Shown: one piece after another, positions 1 through 8,237 of the stretch
Numbering within the stretch: the first letter of the stretch is position 1
Layout of the letters: every line of letters starts with the position of its first letter
Origin: an uncultured Aquimarina sp.
GTDB lineage: Bacteria; Bacteroidota; Bacteroidia; Flavobacteriales; Flavobacteriaceae
Length of the DNA: 64,000 bases
Assembly (NCBI RefSeq): GCF_947492965.1
Contig: NZ_CANLOZ010000005.1
Location: 186,001 to 250,000 of the forward strand
Direction of reading: 5' to 3'
The notes under the pieces: generated by a model
Seen by the model: only the letters and a program-made list of their open reading frames with translations
Told to the model about the DNA's origin: nothing
Databases searched by the model: none
Translations under genes and position numbers: made by a program

Positions 1-189
1 TATATAAAAAAAATGAGACCCAATTTACCCGTAATTGCGCAGACCGCTTACTCTATAGAAGAAGATATTCAAAAAGCTCTGGATGCAGGGTGCGATGATT
101 TTGTGTCCAAACCAGTAGACAGAAAAATTTTAAAGCCCATTCTAAATAAATATTTTTCTGTACTCAATAAAAGAAACAAAGCTCCTTAA
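1..189 (+). CDS. Hybrid histidine kinase, C-terminal receiver fragment (cut by window edge)
   Basis: The open frame runs in from the left edge and ends with TAA at 187-189. Its 62 residues closely match the last part of the receiver domain of the next gene: both have PVIAQTAYS, then EEDI, KAL, AGCDDF, KPVDRKIL and PIL. The conserved receiver lysine lies in the KPVD motif. The Met codon at 13 is internal to the domain and is not a start. This is therefore the end of a paralogous hybrid sensor kinase arranged in tandem with the complete gene 11 bases downstream. The phospho-acceptor aspartate and kinase core lie outside the window, so kinase identity is inferred from the paralogue. Confidence 0.85.
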   Translation, partial: YIKKMRPNLPVIAQTAYSIEEDIQKALDAGCDDFVSKPVDRKILKPILNKYFSVLNKRNKAP

Positions 190-200
190 ATCGACGAACT

Positions 201-2264
201 ATGCAAAATAAAATATTTTATATTTCCATTTTAGTATGCTTTGTATGTATCACTTTTTCTTGTTCTAAACAGGAAATACTTAGTACGCCGGAAAAAGAAT
301 GGCTTGCCGAACAAACTTCTGTAAATGTGGCAGTATACCCATACTACCCGCCTTATCAATTTATAAACAAAAAAGATAGTATTGATGGTATTTTAGTCGA
401 CTATTTTAATCTAATTGAAAATAAGATCAATTATAAATTTCAAAAAAAATATTACTCCAATTGGAGTCTTTTATTGAAAGACGTTAAAACAAAAAAAGTT
501 GATATTATTCTCGAGATGCAAGAAACTGAAACAAGAGAGGAATACTTAAACTTTTACACTAAGTTTTTTGAAACTCCATTTGTTTTGGTGACTAGAAAAG
601 AAGTGGATAGCGGGTTACATTTCTCAGAGTTTCTCAACAAAAAAGTTGCTGTCCCAAAAGGGTATTCCATTGACGATTATCTAAAAGAAAACTACCCAAA
701 TCTAAGGATCAACAACTATTCCGATGATATTGAATGCCTACGCAGTGTTCAGACAGGAATGTCAGATGCATATATTGGAGGAAGAGCGGTAGTAAATTAT
801 CTTATTAAATCTGAAGGACTTAATGACCTAAAAGTTATTAATAAAATAGATTTTAGTTATATACCTAGCATTGCTGTGCGTAAAGAAGAAAAAATTCTCA
901 ACAGCATCATCTCTAAAGCTTCAAAAGCTATTTCCAACGAAGAAAAGCAGGCAATATTAGATAATTGGCTATTTGATATGGTTAAACCATTTTATAAAAA
1001 GCCAAAATTTTGGATTATTTTTTCACTAATTTTTACATTAGTGCTATTAGGTGTCGTTTCAATATATTTTTATTTACAATTTAAAATAAAACAAAAGACA
1101 AAAGAACTTAGAATTGCAAAAGAGGAAGCAGAAGAGAGTAATCGAATAAAAACTAATTTTATTCAAAACATCTCACATGAAATTAGAACACCGATGAACG
1201 GTATCATGGGATTCTCTGAATTACTAAAATCAGATACATTAACCGAAGAAGAAAGAAGAGAGTATACCGATATCATTATAAAGAGTGGAAAAGATCTAAT
1301 TGCTTCAGTGGATGACATATTGGAAATTTCAGTCTTAGAAACAAAACAGAGCAAAGTAAAGTTCTCGAAAACAGATTTAAAAGAATTATTAGAGCAGATA
1401 ATTGCTGAATACACAGATAAGGCTAAAGAAAAAAATCTAGAGATTTATTTCAAAAACGAAATAAAACCAGGGGAAAATATCATTCTTACAGATCAACCAA
1501 AGTTATATAAGATCATAAGTAATCTGGTAGATAACAGCATTAAATTTACCAGTACCGGATCCATAACAATATTTTCTTATATTGTAGAAAATTTTGTTAC
1601 CATATCGATTAAAGATACCGGCATCGGAATTAAACAAAAAGACCAAGACATTATTTTTAAGAGTTTCTCTCAATCCGAAAAGGAAATTTCTAAAAATTTT
1701 GGAGGTTTAGGCTTAGGCCTGGCAATAGCAAAAGAATATACAGATTTAATTGGAGGGAAAATTTCGTTTTCTAGCAAAGAAAATGAAGGTAGTTCCTTTA
1801 TATTAAAAATACCATTTACCCCAGATTCAATGCTGAACAATTTAGAACCAACAACTACTAATTTACAAGAAAGAACATTGCAAAAACATGTAGTACTTAT
1901 TGCAGAAGATGGAGAAATCAATTTCCTATTTTTGAGAACTGTTTTAACCAAAATGATTGATTTTGAATTCGTTATTTATAGAGCCAAAAATGGTCAGGAA
2001 GCAGTAGAGATCTGCGAAAAAAACGACAAAATTGATTTGGTGTTAATGGATATCAAAATGCCTATTATGGATGGATATGATGCTACCAAACAGATCAAAA
2101 AATTAAGACCAGAATTACCGGTTATCGCACAAACTGCCTATTCTACTGAAGAAGATATTGAAAAAGCATTAGCCGCAGGATGTGATGATTTTTTAGCTAA
2201 ACCCGTAGATCGAAAAATATTACGCCCTATTTTGGATAAATACATTTCCATTTTTAAGAAATAG
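201..2264 (+). CDS. Hybrid sensor histidine kinase with periplasmic solute-binding domain
   Basis: This 687-residue protein starts with a lipoprotein-like signal (lipobox ITFSC, Cys about 21). A family 3 extracellular solute-binding domain follows (about 35-262), as in BvgS-like sensors that bind small ligands in the periplasm. One membrane helix lies near 272-295. The kinase core has an H box NISHEIRTPMNG with His326, an N box NLVDNSIKFT and G boxes DTGIGI and GGLGLGLAIAKEY. A C-terminal receiver carries LVLMDIKMP with Asp617 and a KPVD lysine motif. No HTH output domain is present, so a phosphorelay partner probably lies elsewhere. It is the second of two tandem paralogues and sits 8 bases before the DUF1853 gene, probably in one operon. 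The combination of a lipobox with a later membrane helix is unusual and may simply be a cleavable signal. Confidence 0.9.
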   Translation: MQNKIFYISILVCFVCITFSCSKQEILSTPEKEWLAEQTSVNVAVYPYYPPYQFINKKDSIDGILVDYFNLIENKINYKFQKKYYSNWSLLLKDVKTKKVDIILEMQETETREEYLNFYTKFFETPFVLVTRKEVDSGLHFSEFLNKKVAVPKGYSIDDYLKENYPNLRINNYSDDIECLRSVQTGMSDAYIGGRAVVNYLIKSEGLNDLKVINKIDFSYIPSIAVRKEEKILNSIISKASKAISNEEKQAILDNWLFDMVKPFYKKPKFWIIFSLIFTLVLLGVVSIYFYLQFKIKQKTKELRIAKEEAEESNRIKTNFIQNISHEIRTPMNGIMGFSELLKSDTLTEEERREYTDIIIKSGKDLIASVDDILEISVLETKQSKVKFSKTDLKELLEQIIAEYTDKAKEKNLEIYFKNEIKPGENIILTDQPKLYKIISNLVDNSIKFTSTGSITIFSYIVENFVTISIKDTGIGIKQKDQDIIFKSFSQSEKEISKNFGGLGLGLAIAKEYTDLIGGKISFSSKENEGSSFILKIPFTPDSMLNNLEPTTTNLQERTLQKHVVLIAEDGEINFLFLRTVLTKMIDFEFVIYRAKNGQEAVEICEKNDKIDLVLMDIKMPIMDGYDATKQIKKLRPELPVIAQTAYSTEEDIEKALAAGCDDFLAKPVDRKILRPILDKYISIFKK

Positions 2265-2272
2265 AACTCTTA

Positions 2273-3097
2273 ATGACTTCTATCGACCATCAATACAATG
2301 GATTTATTAGTAGTAAACCACTATGGAACGGTGATTCTCTTTTTGGATTATCTCAATTGGATTTAAAAAATTTCGAATGTGTTATAAAAAAACCAACAAA
2401 CATTAAAGTTAGAGATAATGAAGTTTTAGGAAAAGGAATCGAACATTTCTTTGAATACTATATAAACTCATCTAAAGACTATCAACTACTCGTAAAAAAC
2501 CTACAAATATTTAAGGATAAAATTACCATTGGAGAACTAGACTTTGTGATTGAAGACATTTCTAAAAAATGTCTTTTACACATAGAATTAGTATATAAGT
2601 TCTATCTCTATGATCCTCAAAGAAGCAAAAATGAATTAGAACGATGGATTGGTCCTAATCAAAAAGACAGCTTGTTAGAAAAAGTAGCTAAATTAAAGCA
2701 TAAACAATTTCCTCTACTCTACCAGTCTGAGACGATTAAAGCCTTACAAAAACTAGACATTTCTACGGATACAATAAAACAAAGAGTCTCTTTTTTTGGT
2801 CAGTTATTTATTCCTTTATCCTTTCAAAACAAAATTTTACCTGAAATTAATAATGATTGTATTTCTGGTTTCTGGATACATTGGCATGATTTCAATTCAG
2901 AAAAATATCACCATTATCTATACTATATTCCTTCAAAAAAAGATTGGGTTACAAACCCAAAAGATCATAGAATTTGGCATTCCTACAATACAATTCAAGA
3001 GTCTTTAGAAGGACAACTCTGGAAAAAAAAATCTCCATTACTTTGGATAAAAAGTAATGAAGATTCTTATGACAAATGTTTTATTGTTTGGTGGTAA
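2273..3097 (+). CDS. DUF1853 family protein (PD-(D/E)XK nuclease-like fold)
   Basis: The 274-residue protein matches the DUF1853 pattern: an N-terminal GKGIEHFFEYY segment with Glu57, then IGELDFVIED with Asp90, then HIELVYKFYL with Glu105 and Lys109. That spacing (E, about 30 residues, D, about 15 residues, E-x3-K) is the layout of PD-(D/E)XK nuclease-like folds. It is cytoplasmic, with no signal peptide or membrane segment. It begins 8 bases after the hybrid kinase and is likely co-transcribed with it. The biological role of DUF1853 is not established, and nuclease activity is only inferred from the motif. The gene ends 8 bases from the convergent MoxR-type ATPase. Confidence 0.75.
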   Translation: MTSIDHQYNGFISSKPLWNGDSLFGLSQLDLKNFECVIKKPTNIKVRDNEVLGKGIEHFFEYYINSSKDYQLLVKNLQIFKDKITIGELDFVIEDISKKCLLHIELVYKFYLYDPQRSKNELERWIGPNQKDSLLEKVAKLKHKQFPLLYQSETIKALQKLDISTDTIKQRVSFFGQLFIPLSFQNKILPEINNDCISGFWIHWHDFNSEKYHHYLYYIPSKKDWVTNPKDHRIWHSYNTIQESLEGQLWKKKSPLLWIKSNEDSYDKCFIVWW

Positions 3098-3105
3098 AAT
3101 AAGAT

Positions 3106-4569
3106 CTAAAGATCATTAATATAACTTCCGTACAAGTCTCTGAATCTAAAACCTTCGGACAATCTATATTTACTCAATTTTTTATGCTCTACCAGTCCCC
3201 ATAATAGGAACTCTTTCATAAAATAGCTGTCTTTTTTATCGATATCTTCCTGATACTTATTCAGAAGATCATTAAGTGGTTTTATAGCATCTAACTTTTC
3301 GATATATTCTGCCTCTGGTATTTCATCCAACAGTTCGAAACCACTTTCCTCAAAAAACCAGTCAATTAATTCCTGATAAGGACTTGTTTCACTTTCTTTT
3401 TCAAGACGTTCTATTTTAGGAAAATAATCTGGAAACAATGATTTAATTGCATCCGAAATTAGTGTAAGCGCAACAGAAGCAGCACCTTCTTGTTCTCCTT
3501 CGTATACCAATTCTACTTTACCAGTAATAGCCGGAACAACTCCCATAAAATCGCTTAATCGTAACAATGTTTGATTGTCACCAGATTTCAGTGCTCTATA
3601 TTCTGCCGTGCTCAATAAATTCTCAAAAGCAGTAATACTCATTCTGGCACTAACACCACTTTTGGCATCGATAAACTCGCTTTCTCTCGCCTCAAAACTA
3701 ATCTGTTCTAATAAATCTTTAGCGAGCTCAGGAACATGAACTAAACTACTCTGTCTAGAATCTAACTGAGCTTCTTGCTGAGTAATAGTTTTTGCAATCG
3801 CTACAGTCTCTGGATAATGCGTAAGAATTTGAGAACCTATTCTATCTTTAAGTGGAGTAACGATACTTCCTCTATTGGTATAATCTTCTGGATTTGCGGT
3901 AAATACAAATTGCATATCTAGAGGAAGACGTAACTTAAAACCTCTTATTTGGATATCACCTTCTTGTAAAATATTAAATAAAGCTACCTGTATACGAGCT
4001 TGTAAATCTGGTAATTCATTGATCACAAAAACACAACGATTAGCTCTTGGAATCATCCCAAAATGTATCACCCTATCATCTGCATAGCTCAATTTTAAAT
4101 TCGCGGCTTTTATAGGATCCACATCTCCAATAATATCTGCTACTGTTACATCTGGAGTAGCTAATTTTTCTGCAAAACGATCATCTCTATGAATCCAGGA
4201 TATTGGAGTATCACCTGCTTTTTCTTTAATAAGGTTAATCGCGTATCTAGATATTGGCTGTAAAGGATCATCGTTAATTTCTGATCCTTCTACAATAGGA
4301 ATCCACTCATCTAATAAGTTCACCATTTGCCTAGCTAAACGTGTTTTAGCCTGTCCTCGTAATCCTAACAAATTAATATTATGTCGAGATAATATAGCTC
4401 TTTCCAGTTCAGGAATTACAGTATTTTCATAACCATGAATTCCAGTAAATGTAGTTTGATTGTTACTAATTTTTTCTCTGAGATTATCTCGTAATTCGTC
4501 TTTTATACTTTTACTTTTGTATCCTGATGCTTCTAACTGTTCTAAAGTCTTTATGCTGTTAATGTCCAT
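3106..4569 (-). CDS. MoxR-family AAA+ ATPase (magnesium chelatase subunit I-like)
   Basis: The protein has 487 residues and an AAA+ core: Walker A GLRGQAKT (69-76), Walker B CVFVINE (179-185) followed by LPDL, sensor 1 FVFTANPEDY with Asn226, and an arginine-finger region LKDRIGSQI (Arg243). The C-terminal 200 residues form a helical region without a clear name. MoxR ATPases act as chaperone-like machines together with VWA-domain proteins, and the next gene downstream on this strand is such a partner. The upstream end near 4569 is where transcription starts unless it is read from the VWA gene at 5738, which lies 38 bases upstream on the same strand. The client of this pair cannot be told from the context. 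Confidence 0.9.
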   Translation of the reverse strand: MDINSIKTLEQLEASGYKSKSIKDELRDNLREKISNNQTTFTGIHGYENTVIPELERAILSRHNINLLGLRGQAKTRLARQMVNLLDEWIPIVEGSEINDDPLQPISRYAINLIKEKAGDTPISWIHRDDRFAEKLATPDVTVADIIGDVDPIKAANLKLSYADDRVIHFGMIPRANRCVFVINELPDLQARIQVALFNILQEGDIQIRGFKLRLPLDMQFVFTANPEDYTNRGSIVTPLKDRIGSQILTHYPETVAIAKTITQQEAQLDSRQSSLVHVPELAKDLLEQISFEARESEFIDAKSGVSARMSITAFENLLSTAEYRALKSGDNQTLLRLSDFMGVVPAITGKVELVYEGEQEGAASVALTLISDAIKSLFPDYFPKIERLEKESETSPYQELIDWFFEESGFELLDEIPEAEYIEKLDAIKPLNDLLNKYQEDIDKKDSYFMKEFLLWGLVEHKKLSKYRLSEGFRFRDLYGSYINDL

Positions 4570-4607
4570 ATTTTCTTTTTCGGAAGTATTATAAACTCAA
4601 TATTGTT

Positions 4608-5738
4608 TTATCCTTTAATTCTTTTTTTTCTATTTGTTTCGTAGTCCTCGAAAATCATCTCTCCTAACCCCTTCAAACCAGTATAAAATGCTTTTCCTTG
4701 GTTTGCGTAAGTAAACTCTCTTACGAATTGCATTAAATAAGGATCTTGGGCAATCATAAAAGTGGTGATGGGTATGTGTAATTTTCTTGCTTGTTGTGCC
4801 ATCACATAGCATTTATTCACAATATTACGATCTAAACCATTACTGTTTTTGTAATACTGACCATCTGGAAGCCTTAAACAACTAGGTTTACCATCGGTGA
4901 TCATAAAAATCTGTTTATTGGTGTTTCGCTTCCGCCTCAGCATATCCATTGCCAATTGAAGACCTGCAACGGTATTGGTGTGATAAGGGCCAACTTGCAG
5001 ATATGGTAGATCTTTAATAGCTATTGGCCAAGCATCATTCCCAAAAACAAGAATATCTAGTGTATCTTTAGGATACCTCGTTGTTATTAGCTCTGCTAGA
5101 GCCATAGCTACCTTTTTGGCAGGAGTAATTCTATCTTCTCCGTACAAAATCATGCTATGACTAATATCGATCATCAATACTGTACTCATCTGAGCTTTAA
5201 ACTGAGTCTCTTCGACTACCAAATCATCTTCGGTAAGATGTAAATCACCAATGCCATGATTAATTTGGGCATTTTTTAAACTCTCAGTAATCGATATCCT
5301 TTCTAATGCATCACCATATTGATAGTTTCTATACTCACCAGCATGCTCATCACCTCGTCCTGTATATTTAGTACGATGATTTCCAGATCCACTGCGTTTT
5401 AAATTACCAAAAATTTGATCTAACGCTCTTTTTCGAATTGCACGTTCTGTTTTTGCAGTTATGGACATTCCTCCTTTTCCATCTGGCTTAATTTCTTCTC
5501 GGATATAACCTTTTTTCTTAAGGTCTTCTACAAAATCATCTAAAGTATAATCCTCACTAGTAAGCTGATACTCTTTATCTAATTCTTTCATCCAGTCTAG
5601 CGCTTCATCAAGATCACCCGAAGTATGAGTAATTATTTCTTGAAAAATGTCGAAAAGTTTTTCGAATGGAGATTGTTCTGGAGCTTCATAATGTCTAAAA
5701 GCAAAACCTTTTTTAAAAATTCCCTTTTTCTCTTTCAT
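4608..5738 (-). CDS. VWA domain protein, partner of the MoxR-type ATPase
   Basis: The 376-residue protein has a C-terminal von Willebrand A domain (about 183-365) with an intact metal-ion-dependent adhesion site: DISHS (Asp191, Ser193, Ser195), a threonine near 256 in HTNTVAG, and Asp282 in MITDGKPS. The N-terminal half is helical and charged, with a basic stretch (TERAIRKRA) around 97-105. It resembles the CoxE/BchD-like VWA proteins that pair with MoxR ATPases. It is cytoplasmic, with no signal peptide. It lies 38 bases upstream of the ATPase gene on the same strand, so the two form an operon. It is the first gene, and its promoter must lie in 5739-5967. Confidence 0.88.
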   Translation of the reverse strand: MKEKKGIFKKGFAFRHYEAPEQSPFEKLFDIFQEIITHTSGDLDEALDWMKELDKEYQLTSEDYTLDDFVEDLKKKGYIREEIKPDGKGGMSITAKTERAIRKRALDQIFGNLKRSGSGNHRTKYTGRGDEHAGEYRNYQYGDALERISITESLKNAQINHGIGDLHLTEDDLVVEETQFKAQMSTVLMIDISHSMILYGEDRITPAKKVAMALAELITTRYPKDTLDILVFGNDAWPIAIKDLPYLQVGPYHTNTVAGLQLAMDMLRRKRNTNKQIFMITDGKPSCLRLPDGQYYKNSNGLDRNIVNKCYVMAQQARKLHIPITTFMIAQDPYLMQFVREFTYANQGKAFYTGLKGLGEMIFEDYETNRKKRIKG

Positions 5739-5967
5739 TATATAAATTTAGTATATTTTACAAAAGATACCGCCCCAACTAGTATGGAATCACACAGAAT
5801 TAACAAATGTTTTGGAATTGTTTCTATTGGGTTCCCTTTTTTTATTTGAACAGGCTAGCAAAACAATTCTTATATTTAACTTAGTATGATGAATGACAGC
5901 TAATTCTTAGAGCAAAGATTTTAATTTAAAAAACACAAATGATTCATTTACCCGCCTTATTTAATAC

Positions 5968-7116
5968 ATGTCTATGAAATTAAAACTACTTATTCTTCTT
6001 GGTATTTTAATATGTTCTTGTACTTCAGAAAACCCTTTAGATACTATTTTACAATCCGAGTCTCCGAATATATCAAGGGTGATCAATAAGCTCGAAAAAC
6101 ATGAAATTCAAATTTTATATACTCAGATTGATCGAAATTCAAAAAACGAAGTTTCCTTTACCGATTATGAATTTAATGTAGCGGACAGCATTTATTTTTA
6201 TCCAGCAAGTTCCGTTAAGTTTCCAATAGCCGTAATGGCACTAGAAAAGCTAAACAAGTTAAAGGATAATGGGATTCCTATTAATAGAGAAACGAAATAT
6301 AGTGTGAATCAAGGAAACTTATATTCATCCATTGAAAATGATATTATCCAAATTTTTTCTGTGAGTGATAATGATGCCTATAATCGTTTATTTGAGTTTT
6401 TAGGACAAGACTACATTAATCAAAACTTAGCATCAAAAGAAATATCCGGGAGAATTTCTCACAGATTATCTACGAGTAACGCAGATGCTTCAAAGACGCA
6501 ACCAATTATTTTCAAAAAACGTATCACAGATAGTCTGACTATTTATAGTCAAGAAATTATATTTAATAGTACACCTTCAAAATTGGATTTAATCAATATC
6601 TCCAAAGGAAAAGGTTATTACGAAAACGACTCTCTTATAAAACAACCTAAAGATTTTTCTAAGAAGAATTATCTTCCGCTAAGGTCTTTACATGAGCTAA
6701 TGAAAAGAGTTCAGTTTCCCGAAGTTTATGACAAAAAAAAATCATTTAATATTTCCGAAGCTGATCATCGTTTCCTATTAAAGACGATGAAACTATTGCC
6801 CCATGAATCTGGTTATGATAAAACCAAATATTATGACGGTTATGTAAAGTTTTTTATGTTCGGAGATACCAAAGATGACATTCCGCAACATATTGAAATC
6901 CATAATAAAGTAGGATATGCATATGGATATTTAACGGATTGCGCCTACATTAAGGATTCAAAGAACAATATAGAATTTCTTTTATCTGCTACCATTCATG
7001 TAAATGAAAATGAGATTTTCAACGATGATCAATACGAATATGATGAAATTGGAATTCCATTCTTAGCAGAATTGGGCAGAAAAATATATCAGTTAGAATT
7101 AGAAAGAAAAAAGTAA
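5968..7116 (+). CDS. Serine hydrolase, class A beta-lactamase-like lipoprotein
   Basis: The 382-residue protein has a short lipoprotein signal with lipobox LICSC (Cys18). The penicillin-binding/class A beta-lactamase motifs are visible: SSVK (Ser81 to Lys84, the SxxK catalytic motif), SDN (133-135), and a KVG triad in HNKVGYAYGYLTD that occupies the place of KTG. The fold is thus that of a beta-lactamase-related serine hydrolase. The family (beta-lactamase2) also contains non-lactamase hydrolases, and the KTG variant together with lipid anchoring argues for caution about antibiotic hydrolysis. A second Met at residue 3 could equally be the start. It stands alone, with 250 base gaps on both sides. 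Confidence 0.8.
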   Translation: MSMKLKLLILLGILICSCTSENPLDTILQSESPNISRVINKLEKHEIQILYTQIDRNSKNEVSFTDYEFNVADSIYFYPASSVKFPIAVMALEKLNKLKDNGIPINRETKYSVNQGNLYSSIENDIIQIFSVSDNDAYNRLFEFLGQDYINQNLASKEISGRISHRLSTSNADASKTQPIIFKKRITDSLTIYSQEIIFNSTPSKLDLINISKGKGYYENDSLIKQPKDFSKKNYLPLRSLHELMKRVQFPEVYDKKKSFNISEADHRFLLKTMKLLPHESGYDKTKYYDGYVKFFMFGDTKDDIPQHIEIHNKVGYAYGYLTDCAYIKDSKNNIEFLLSATIHVNENEIFNDDQYEYDEIGIPFLAELGRKIYQLELERKK

Positions 7117-7382
7117 TGCTACATCCTCCTATATTTTAAGAATTTTTCAAAAAAACTATTAATATATTATTATAAAACATTCTTTTTTAAGATTTAATAA
7201 TTATTTTTTAACAAAATTATATATTTAATCGATCATAAAAGAGTTAAATTTATAACTCCCCTTACATTAAGAACATCAGCATATAGTACAAAATAACAAC
7301 AACAGTATGGTTACACAATTTATAATCCAGTAATCACATACTATTACTAATAATAGTATATGATTCTTAAAACTCATTACAT

Positions 7383-7736
7383 ATGAAAAAACATATACTA
7401 TTCTTCTTTTTATTTTCTTACACTTTTATATATCCAAATGATTTTTTAGACAGATCGGATTGCTCCTTCTTAATAGAAATTCAAAAAGATCGCAAACTTT
7501 CTGACGAAGAAGTAAAACAGCGTGGATTAGATGTATTAGCTACAGAAGTTATCGAAAAAATTGACGAGGTTGATTTGCGTAAGATGGCAAGATCAGCAAT
7601 TTTTGAAACCTCCTATGGATTTCGATGGAAAATGATAAATCTGCATACTGGAAAGATTATTATTGTTAAAGTAAATAAGGATTTCGAATTAATATCCGCT
7701 CGGGATAGTAAGAAAGCTAAAGTTATGATACCGTAA
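7383..7736 (+). CDS. Small exported protein of unknown function
   Basis: I do not recognise this 117-residue protein. It begins with a signal peptide (KK, then a run of Phe, Leu and Ile to about residue 18). The mature part has a charged helical segment (KLSDEEVKQRG, EVIEKIDEVDLRKMARSA) followed by a beta-rich end (FRWKMINLHTGKIIIVKVN). The start follows an A-rich leader. It ends 3 bases from the convergent small gene, so the two transcripts must overlap at their ends. A flavobacterial orphan secreted protein is the safest description. Confidence 0.55.
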   Translation: MKKHILFFFLFSYTFIYPNDFLDRSDCSFLIEIQKDRKLSDEEVKQRGLDVLATEVIEKIDEVDLRKMARSAIFETSYGFRWKMINLHTGKIIIVKVNKDFELISARDSKKAKVMIP

Positions 7737-7739
7737 TAA

Positions 7740-7973
7740 TTACGTAAGCATTTCCTTTACGCTGTTGTAATCTTCTATATATTCCCAATAAATTATTCTA
7801 TCAAAAGCATATTTGATGAGGATAAATTTTTCGCTAACAGATAAAATTCTATCTACAGAAACTATTTTTTTGGATGGAATCTCTACCGTTACTTCTTCTG
7901 TGATTTCTTGATTTCTTGCATCAAATCCGTGTACAATGATATGATTATGTAAAGTAAGTTCAATAAATTTCAT
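7740..7973 (-). CDS. Small conserved-looking cytoplasmic protein, unknown
   Basis: The 77-residue reading starts at the ATG at 7971-7973 (MKFIELTLHN). An in-frame TTG at 7994 would add 7 residues but is a weaker start. The layout, an N-terminal LTLHN strand, a central IPSKKIVSVDRI segment and a C-terminal tail YIEDYNSVKEML, recalls the short FlbD-like proteins, but that is only a resemblance of form. No signal peptide or membrane segment is seen. It converges on the secreted protein at 7736 with a 3-base gap. Confidence 0.5.
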   Translation of the reverse strand: MKFIELTLHNHIIVHGFDARNQEITEEVTVEIPSKKIVSVDRILSVSEKFILIKYAFDRIIYWEYIEDYNSVKEMLT

Positions 7974-8237
7974 AAGATCTATTTTATACTCCAAAGGTAT
8001 CGCTTTTTCACCTTAACACCCCTTTAAGAATTTCGCATTGTCATTTTCTTAACTTTAGCTTTTCAATTTTATAATCAATCAAAAATGTTAAAAAGATATT
8101 TTCTTTTAACGCTTCCAAAACACGACAACTCTAATCATTCTAATAGAAATATTGCTCAATCCAATGGAAATATTCTCCTATTAAAATCACGCATAAGTTT
8201 TAAAACAATTTCAATTTAATTAACTCTCTACACTAAA

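Noticed and set aside
5968-7116. Antibiotic-resistance beta-lactamase
   Set aside because: The SxxK and SDN motifs are present, but the KTG position reads KVG and the protein is lipid-anchored; a general serine hydrolase is the safer call.
7974-7994. TTG start for the small minus-strand gene at 7740
   Set aside because: An ATG lies 21 bases downstream, and Bacteroidetes rarely use TTG when ATG is available.
8085-8219. 44-codon open frame on the plus strand between 7994 and 8238
   Set aside because: It starts with MLKRYFLLTLPKH, but there is no leader, repeat or hydrophobic pattern that supports a gene, and its composition is like the flanking non-coding DNA.
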